A stretch of DNA of 64,000 bases from Liolophura sinensis (Eukaryota > Mollusca > Polyplacophora > Chitonida > Chitonidae). The position numbers and the translations under genes are program-made. The notes beneath the pieces are model-generated. The model searched no databases and was not told the DNA's origin. It was given only the letters and a program-made list of their open reading frames with translations. Where the stretch lies: NCBI RefSeq assembly GCF_032854445.1, contig NC_088300.1:15567570-15631569 (forward strand). The letters run 5' to 3'. Shown piece after piece: positions 49,601 to 60,004 of this stretch (positions within the stretch are counted from its first letter, which is position 1; each line of letters opens with the position of its first letter).

Positions 49601-52600
49601 TGCTAAGTACGGTATATCATCACCATAATCTGTCGATATAATGTTTAAAGGCTACCATGGCTAAGGCGTATGGATATTGACACTGAAATGAGGAGCAAAC
49701 CAACATTAGGAGATCATAAATTGATGAACCAAGGTGATTACCTGCGAGAATGAAATATTAGTTCTCTTCTTTTCCAGAAAATTTAAAAGAATTGCGCCAG
49801 ACTTCTGTGATATCGGAGGTGATAATGTCTGGTTTACGGAAGCTTAGAAGCACCATGCTGCCTCGTGAACGGAATCTGACAGCTGACGAAATCACATCGA
49901 CGTCAGAGGTACTGTAGCTATAATTTGTTAATACCCTAATGCTAGTTCACGTACAGTTTTACATGTTTCAAGTTCCGGTTTCTTAACTGCAAACGTGTGC
50001 CAAAGATACCCGGTACATATAATATAAAACAATATTCAGTTCTAATATGGTTATCTGCAATACGTTTACTCGTTAATGTATAAATCTCAAATGGTTACCT
50101 GAAAAGCGTTTATTTGTTGATGCACTAATCTCAAATGGTTATATGAAAAGCATTCATTTGTTTATGTTTTACAAACATTGTAATACATTAACATCTCTTT
50201 GTATGGTGCTGTGCAAAAGCACTCATATTGTGATGAAGTAGCATGCGTTAATTCCGAAAAAGTTTAGTAACCAGAAAGTTTATGCTTGCTAATTTGTGTT
50301 TCCTGTTTTTTATATGACTAGGTATTCCTGGGCACCATAAGCGAACTGTTGGAGAAAGATCTGTCCACAGCAACCCATGGTGTAAGATACCGACAATCAT
50401 TAAAGTAGTAATGCAAGGTGTTTTATTCGAATCGCCCGTTTTCCATACTTTATTAATGGCCTGTTCATTGAAATGGAACACAGCCAAACACTGTTACTTT
50501 TCACCCATAAACAATATCCTTGTCATATTCGCAACATTAGTTTTCAACTCGGCTGTTTATACACATTAAGCCACAAAGTATATATAAAGAAACAAATGCA
50601 TAATAGATACACGTACATCAAGCAGCAAGCGGTGTCAACTTTGCAGCAGATCTGAATGGTCTAGCTTTCATAGGCCTTCCCTACGTTTCTGCCAAGAACA
50701 CCCATACCCTTTAAAAACATCTTTTCTACCTTTCAATCAAAGAAAACAATTTTCCTTCTCAATTAAATACTGTCCCGCCCATTAATCAAGAACATATTTC
50801 ATACATTCCAATCAAAGAACACATCTCTACATCTCAATCATTAATCCCCCTTCTCTTTCTCAACAGATTACTTATTTCCTATAGCCAATCAAGAATAACT
50901 TTTCTTCGTCTCAATTAACACCTTTCGTCAGTCAAAACAATCAGCCAGGAACACAAATCATAATGTTCGTTTTCTGTGTTTAACATAAGACAAAATATTT
51001 CACCGACAATTGAACATAAATGCAACGTTACCACGAGAAGCCTTGAAGGAACATTGATTATGCCTGAACCGCTTAGTAAAGTTTCTATTGATACACACCG
51101 TATAGATGTAATAGCAATAATGTAAGTAAATATCAAGGAGTAGTGAACAGAAGACAAATTCAATATTGTTCATACACCAAGTATGACATTTTTCTTATTT
51201 ACAACCTATGTTACAATATATACAAGACAAAAAGTGTCGCTCATGACTAAAAGTAGTACTGATGGCTGGATCCGAACGTGCGGCCTTACTGGTCATTGGC
51301 CCGATAGTTACAGCTGGCCAGTGTGTTAACTATCTGAGCCAGCGAGACCCCCTACAGGTATAGAAGACACAATAGGCATATTGATATTATGACAGGGTTA
51401 TAACACTGTGTCTGCAACATAGTTTTTGATACATGTTTATAGACTGGTGTTTCTCCGGACAACGTAGCGCAGGAACTAGAGTACTTTCAAGAGTGTTTGT
51501 TAGAGGCGGGTGACTATTTCCGGCCTCTTCAGGTAACAACTAATAACACCATTACAGTGGCCAATCTTTCCGATCATCCATCTCCTTCCGTATCGAGGTG
51601 AAATCCTCCCAAAATGCATCATCGTCTGTTGTGTTTCCGTCCAGGTACATCGTAGGTGAGTTTAGTTATGCAATAACTTTGAATCGACCTTGAAAGAATT
51701 AGCAAGTTGTTAGCAAATCTCGAAATAGAACAGAGTTATTCAGATTTCGGCAGAATGCAATTGCCATGCTTGTTCCTTGTGCATGATGAACTCCTTTGTC
51801 TATAAACGCCACGTTAGTTGTATTAAAATTCCACTGGAGCATAAAAATTTTCTTGCGATTACTTAAACAAATAAGTTCTGTTATGCCATAGACGGAGGAA
51901 CTGCAGATCTTATGTAGTTGTATATGGAACATGCATAAATCAATATAACTTCCGGGTATAGTCCAGTTCAAATGTTTGATTAAGTTACATATTGTGCACT
52001 GCTTTAGGTACTTCATCCGTGGATGTGGCGGTTACGCAGTATAAAGGCTCCTTTATGAACCCTACAGTGAGGTAAGAAGACTGACACATTACAAACAAAC
52101 CGCTTAAAGCATTAGTTCATTAATTAATTGATTTGATTGTTTTTTAACGGCGTGCTCAAAAATGTTTTCATTATACCTGGGATTAAGATAGCCAGATCAT
52201 GCGATTGCGGACCGTTTTTAGCGGTGGAGGAGAGTAAATAGTTCCTGGAGAACTCTGACACGTGTAACGGAAGGAAAGTACCTTCTGTTGAAATCCAGAT
52301 TCATATACCATCCGTCAACCAAAATGGACGTTCCAAAGCAATACTCGCAAGGCCAATTTCCAAAACAACTTTTAACATCTAAGAGATGTATATATATATG
52401 AAGTATGAAATTGGCGACAAGCACTTAACCGGCGAAATCCAGCCTCTTGACAATTTATCGTAGTTGGGGTTTTGTTCTAACTGTTCATGTAAATGCCAAA
52501 ATAGTAGCAACTTACACGCCCCCTTACACGCCCCCTTACACGCCCCCTTACTCATACACACACGTCATGGCTCACAAACTGATGTCCACGAATGTCGGAC

Positions 52601-55600
52601 GTGACACTGAAATTGCTTTTGTGGACGAATTAAGAGTGATTTATAAATGCCGGGTACACATTTATTTATTTGATTGGTGTTTTACGGCGTGCTCAAGAAT
52701 ATTTCAGTAATACAATGGCGGTCAGCAATATGGTGGAAGGCAGAGCCAGGAGGAAACTCACGATCACCCGCGGGTTGCTGATAGAACTTCCCAAGTACTA
52801 CCGAAATGGAAGCCGTACTTTCACTTACAGTGAACACATTGCTGAGAGGCTCGTAGTTCCCTGCGCCGCACTGGCGCTCTACACCTTGGCAATGGAAAAC
52901 CCCCGGATAGTTAGGAGGCTTGACAAACTTGCCCAGACATACACGTATCACTGAATGCGGAATTGTCGTCATCTACATGATCAATAAAGCAACCGATGTT
53001 CATATACTCATGTAACTCACATAGTAGCAATGATATCCTATATGGTTCTAGTCACTTTTAAGGGCCTGCGTGACCTGGTGGTTAGCTTGTTTGCGAAGCA
53101 CAATGACCCAGGAACCTATCACCAATGCGGTTTCTGTGAGCTCAGGTCCATCTCGTGTTGAAACGGAAAAAAAGCGGATGGTTGTGGGTTTCTCCCGAAC
53201 TCTACCCGGTTTCCTCACACCGTAACGCTGGCCGCCATCGTATAAGTGAAATATTTTTTTTAATCCGGCGCAAAACACCAATCAAATAAATAATCTTGTC
53301 ACCTTTAAGTATTTCTGTTTATATTATATTCGGTAATTGTTTTAGGAACAACCAGTCACTGGTAAGCGATATAATATCGGTAGTCACGCTACCAGCAGCG
53401 CCAAAACATTTAGAACAACCAGTAGAGCTGACATTCAAGAGGCAGGTGAGTGAATTCTATCAGTTCACCATCAGATTCTGGTACTTTTTTCGTTTGCATT
53501 AGCTTTACTTATTGTAAATAAAAAGATTTGGTCCTTACCCTTTAATGGTACAATCAAGTGGTAACCTTTACCTTTACTATGTTCTTGTAGGAAACCGACG
53601 AGGAAGACAAACAGATGTTCCACTGTACATTCTGGAATTTTAATACGTAGGTCAACTTAATCGCTTAAAACTTAATTCGCGCTAAGTATATTCTTAAAAA
53701 ATAACTTTCAGAATTCGAGTATATGGATGTATGCTACTGCCCAGTCATCTCTGTCACTCTTTACAATATTTAATTACTGCGTTTTCTTAACTGTTTGCAA
53801 TCGTTTTGGTCACGTAGAAATTGTGTCTCTACATACAAGTCATATAGGCCCGGGTTACATGTGTTTGTATGATCACTGTGTATATGTTGTCCAGGTCTAC
53901 TTGGAGAGGTGACGGATGTGAGGTGTACAGCCTGAACTCCACTCATGTGAGGTGCCACTGCTATCACCTCACCAACTTCGCCATCCTCATGCAGGTCGTA
54001 CATGTTGAGGTAAGAATGGTCGCAATTTCATGCAAGTTGACTGGCACCATGCAAGTTATGTATTTGATGATCAACTCTTTTTGTTGTGAGTTAGTCCCGC
54101 CAGCTACCTGACTGTATGAACGTAACATTATAAATGTATCTTTTACCAATCCATAAAAGATACATTTACTTATATACCAATCTTTTACTTATCCATACCT
54201 GATCTGCTCTTGTCTTTGTGGCCAGTGTGTCTAGCTTCCAATGCCAGATCGAGACATCACTGTACATTGTAGGCTACATATAAGTATTTGGTGATTTTCG
54301 CGTAGGGATTCCCAAAGCCCGATGCCCAAAGACAAATATTTTTCATAGGTTATATAGACATTAGTACGCTCTACGGTGAGAGAAGACCACGTCGTAGGTA
54401 GAGTGGGGCGTCAGTTTCTTTTATAAGCTGTCGTTACATGCGGACCTGATTAATCATTTGACGCACTGTGCGATCCAAATTTGAAATTACCAAGGACATG
54501 TTTTGATTCTTTAATGTAACTACTTGTACTTATTTATCAGTTTGGTCATATTAACAAAGGCAGTAGGGCCCGACCTATGTTCTAGAATGTTACTGTTGTG
54601 TATAAGAAATTTAAGTTAGATCACCTTATATTATTGAAACTATAATTGAATTTAGATTGCATAGTTAATTTACATATAGATTAAATAAATATAGCTAAGA
54701 CATCACCTTTAACTGGGCCTCTTTTAACCCCACCTATGAATCAGCCAATTAGCGACGGTTCAGTATCTGTTTTAAAGTAACGTATCTGTACACGACCTGA
54801 AGAAAAAAAAAACAGTACAATATCTTACAATACAATACAACACAACACAATGGAATTTGCTTCCTGTTCATGCACGGGTTAAAACCTACCTTCGTTGCCT
54901 GATTTTCTCTCAGATATCGGGCGACGTTTACCGTGGGCTGGAAACGTTAACCGTAATCGGCAGCTCCGTGTCCCTGACGGCCATCGGACTCACTCTCATC
55001 ATCCTTATTTGGCTGCGGTCAGTATAGCTTCTACTTTTGTTGTAGGATTCATGTTAACCCTTCCTGCTTGGTGTAGTTTTACAAATGATTCATGGTGAGA
55101 ACCAGGGAGCACGTTTCATTCCTTTATCACCTTCCCACTTTGATATAAATGGCCACTCAGTAACGCTCAAATGGTCAAAATTCATTGTAACATGATTCAA
55201 CACTGTTCCGTTTTCGAATAAAAAGAATTTTATCTGTTAAAACACAGCGAACTGTGAACACACTTCGCTGCATTTTCAGTACAACTTCCAGTTATTCCAA
55301 ATCATTAAACGCCTGTAGCCTACAAAGAATTTCCAACGGCGCGATTGTTCAAGTCGTCTCGTCGAATTCGATTAGGGAGGTGGATTTAACAAAGACGATA
55401 TTTTGTGTAGTATTTAGTTTAACTGATTCCTCAGCCGTGACGCCAGTATAATTGCATTCAACCATGTTCTATATGACTCTTCGTGTGGTTGAATGATTTA
55501 ACATAAAATATTGTCATTTTCTTCCCAGATATTTCAGTGATCGACTTCTGATTATGATCAACCTCATGATAGCGCTGGGCTTGGCACAAACCATCTTCTT

Positions 55601-58600
55601 AACCGGTGTAAATGCTACCTACAACAAGGTAAGTTCCTAATATGTATCATAATGCTTTAGTATGTAGAAAAGTTAGTTTGGTACCAACAACTTCGGAAAT
55701 GATGTACTTTTGCAACTTGCCAATAACAACTGAATTTATACATACTATTAAGCCCGATTCAGTATCTATGGTTTAAAGTGTACTTTTAAAGAACTCCTTC
55801 TGGTCGTCAACCAGGGGAATTCTGGTAGGCTGGGCAATTGTCCATATGTTTAAAGAAACGAGTACCGGTGTTACGTTATTGCAGAAGTAGAGTTGTAATC
55901 TACCTCAGCCGAGTAAAACAGATCTACAGTGAATCATATAAGCCGTGTTCCCAGTTACCACCTATGACCCATCTGAACTTGTCAAACCCTCTCTCTCACC
56001 TGTATACAAGTTGTGATTTCTATCACCTATGCACGCAGGTGCTGTGTCGTACTGTAGCCGTCCTGCTCCACTACCTCTACATGTGTGTCTTCAGTTTGAT
56101 GTTAGCGGAGGGGATACAGCTGTTTCAGAAGCTCTACAATGCCATGTCTGACGGGTTGAGGGTGGGGCATCTGCTGATTGCCGCTTGGAGTAAGCACCAT
56201 ACGCAGATTATATATCAAAATTGTTAAAGGACAAAAACACACCACGAACATTGTACAGGTCTACCTAAAATTGTCGTTATTCAATATATTCAAGATATAA
56301 CCATGTAGATCTAACTTTTAGAGGCGCTTGCAAGACCACTAATTCGATTTTAAATTGGCACTTCTTTGCTCAGTTGGAGATATCTTTTCCAAAATAACGC
56401 GCCTAATTTAAACTTTCCTTTCAATAATATTATAAAAACTCCGTGTGTTTTACGCATGGTTTTACGTATATAGTATAAATGCTTATTACGCGTCTTCTCC
56501 GCAGCTGTTCCAGCCATTCCTGTCGCCATCTCTGTAGCCATTAGAACGGAAGATTATGGAACAAAATCGAGGTCAGGTTTACTTATTCTGTGCATAATAT
56601 ACAAAAATCTAACCTATAAAAGGTCTCTTGTAACATTTTCTTGAATTCCTTATGTAACTGTTTCGACGTTACGCCGTACGTCAGTGTGCTATGACATACG
56701 GAAAATTAGTCCATGGGCCAGACAGGATATTGGTACTACCTAAAATAGCCAAACTTAATTGGTACTAAATTAAGCATGTTATAGGGCCAGTATAAGTAAA
56801 TTAAGATATGACAGCCTCTCTGCAATGATAGCTTTATCACACATTTTGAAAAAATGAAAAATCCCCTTCTGAGACGATGCTCAAATTACAAAGCGCAGGA
56901 GAAACGTGAGTATATCGTGGACTCTCAATTATTAATATAACAAGACCAATCTAAAAGGGTGGTTTGTATTGTTTATAAAGCTAAGAAAATTTAGCAATTC
57001 CCATTTTGTCTATATTTCATGCACGCTATTAACTGAATATTCAGTTGGCCTTACAGTTTACATGTAAGATTTGCAAGGTTTTCAACAGTTTATCAACAGT
57101 AAATTGCCTCTAAAACATTGGATACTTGAGTGGCCTTTTCTGGCCATATTGTGAACAGTGAGGTCACATAAGGTTTTTCCCACTTGATAAATGCAGACTG
57201 CTAAACCACTTCATTAAAATGCACAGATATCCTTGTACAGAGCCGTAAATGTATTAATTGAGTAAACCCTAAAGCAAATGGTTTCTTAATGGGTATATCA
57301 TTCGCTGATGAAGGCACTGCTATGCAAATGGAGCAGCCAGGTATTATTCATTGTCTTGATGATAACTGAATTCTTGATATCGCAAGAAGATTAGGTTCGA
57401 GGAACATTCTACAGCGACCGGTGAACATCAGGCAACAGGACCTGAACACGAACAAATTTCAAAGATCTAACATGACTGCTGGTTCAGCAGTATTTTCACC
57501 CTGACAAAGACTTGACTGTAATATCCAAAGGTGCTGTGATTAACCTGTAACTATCACTTGTAAATTTTCTAGGGATACACCAACTACTTGCAGAGGGTTC
57601 CACCTAAAACGTTGTTTGATAGATCTCAAAATGTTTGCTCTTTAGAGATCAGATTGTGCTCTCTCCCAGTAGTAAAACAGACAAAGATGTTTCAAGGATT
57701 ATCATGCAGATACAGTTGTTCTCTAGTGGACGAAAACAAACAAATCCCCTGTCCAATTTGCTTAGTTTGTTGCAGATGGCAGCATACTTAGAACAGCAAT
57801 CCAAAAACTTGACGAAAGAAACTTTGCCCTACACAAGCCGGACCTCGATGCTGCAGTCAGACATTTGAAGCTCTGGATTGTACACTAACCGGGGTCTTCC
57901 TTCAGAATAGTGGTGTTAAGCCATAATCATTCATTTATTCTTCCAAAAGTAGTGCAGGAGAGGAACAGAAACTGACTGAAAGAGCTATATAAAACGTACA
58001 ATGCAAAACTCTTCTTATAAGAAATACACTGCTTCTAAATCAAAAAGTGCTACGCTTGACAGATTCAACGTCCACAGTAATGTTTCAGAATGAGTTGGAT
58101 GAATTACTTTTCTTTGTTTTTCGTATGAGAAGAGAAATCTTCTTCTTTATACAGACAACTTGATAATACAACCAACCAATGACTGCCAACACTGTACTTA
58201 AAGCCACCACGCAGACAAATTAAGTCAATCAAATTAAGGAGCAAGATGTTTTTTAAACATCCATGGCACCCGCTGACAGATAAACGAGAGTGTGAATTTC
58301 GCTCTGAAAGATTCAAAAGTCTTGCAAATTCTTTTGGTTTTTGGGGTCATGGAAAGACACCGACTGTGTGTCATTTGGAATTTTTTTATTTATTGATTTG
58401 GTTGGTGTTTTACGCCGTACTCAAGAATATTTCACATATACGACGGCGGCCAGCATTATGGTGGGAGGCAACCTGGCACAGCACGGGGGAAACCCACGAC
58501 TCATTTGGAATTTACCAATTGGATATTTATACCTGAAGACCTGAACAGTTAATTTTTAACACAACCACGATAAAATGTCTTAAAATGTTACAAAACATAC

Positions 58601-59971
58601 ACTTTTTGTCTTCTATCGTTTTCTGGCTGCAAAGCTGTAGCTCAACCTCTCCCAACTCAAATGGGGCTAAAATGTCACCTTTCGTCAAAAAATCTGGCGT
58701 TCTGTTTGGAAAAACTAACTTGACAAGGGAGTATTCCTAAAGGTTAACACTCTGTCCCTGAGTTGATTAGGGGCTCAAATAGCGGTGTTATTGTATGACT
58801 GTTGGCAATTTACGAGTTAGAACATTCAACAATCAGCATGTTTTAAGGGGGCATAACCCATACAAAGCTACCCATCTGCAAGGGCTATCATATCAAAACA
58901 TGAACCAAAGACTTAAAACACCAACTTAAAAATAGCAAGGCGATTAGGCCAACCTGGGTGGTACCAATATATGAAAATTTGGACCTTGGCCCATGAACTA
59001 AATGTACAATTAAATGAAACGGCTTCAAATACCTTAGGTCTGGTTCACAATGTAAAATCACATTAACTGGATGTTTTTCATTGTTCTTTTCAGCTGTTGG
59101 TTGTCAATGAAGCATGGAACTATCTGGGCTTTTGTCGGACCAGCACTTCTTGTTATATTCGTTAGTAACAGTAATCCTGAAAATTTGAATAAAGTTCCCT
59201 TAATGTACCGGTATACTTTTTGACATCGCTTTATAAAGTAATACTTTATCTTCCAGTAAAGAAACATTGCAAACACATTTGGCAATTTCAGATTAAATAA
59301 ATTAACTATGGTAATGATACCATCGAAAAGGGAAGAGAGATTCTAGGGATAAGTGTACAATGTCCTCCCGACCAATAATCGGTGGCTCGATGTTTATGGT
59401 TTATACATAAGTAATTCGACAACCACTTGGAGAATGGGCACAATGAAGACATAATCTGACTACCTGTCTGACATACAAATCATAACTTTCCATTTCTATT
59501 CAGATTAACACTGTCATATTGGGTCTGGTTCTTAAAGTTTACCTCACTGTCCGAATCAACGCCAAGAAAACCCAACTTGCAAAGATCAGGTATAGTACAC
59601 CGTAATTTCCACTCGTCGAGTTTTTCATGATTACAATGTCATGAATATTCATCATATTCAACATATCAAACCCGGATCGAATCATACCAAAGAGCAAAGG
59701 CCAATGGCACATGCTACAGAATCGCTTGACACTCAGAACTCAGATGAAACAGGACTGGTTGGCCCTGTGTCAGTATAATGTGACTGTGTACGGTGTTATT
59801 ATGTCTGGAGTCTTCGGCATGATACTTCAGTTGCGGCATCATGGCCTCGCAATGCCACAAGAAGATGCATTTGTATCCACACGCTCAATAACTTTTCGTC
59901 ATCATATAACTAAAAAATACATACATACATACATACATACATACACACACACACGCACACTTACTTACTTT

Positions 59972-60004
<33 letters not shown>

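Noticed and set aside
51558..51597. 40-nt exon candidate that would also repair the GAIN phase
   Set aside because: It would leave an intron of only 25 bases after 51532, too short for normal splicing.
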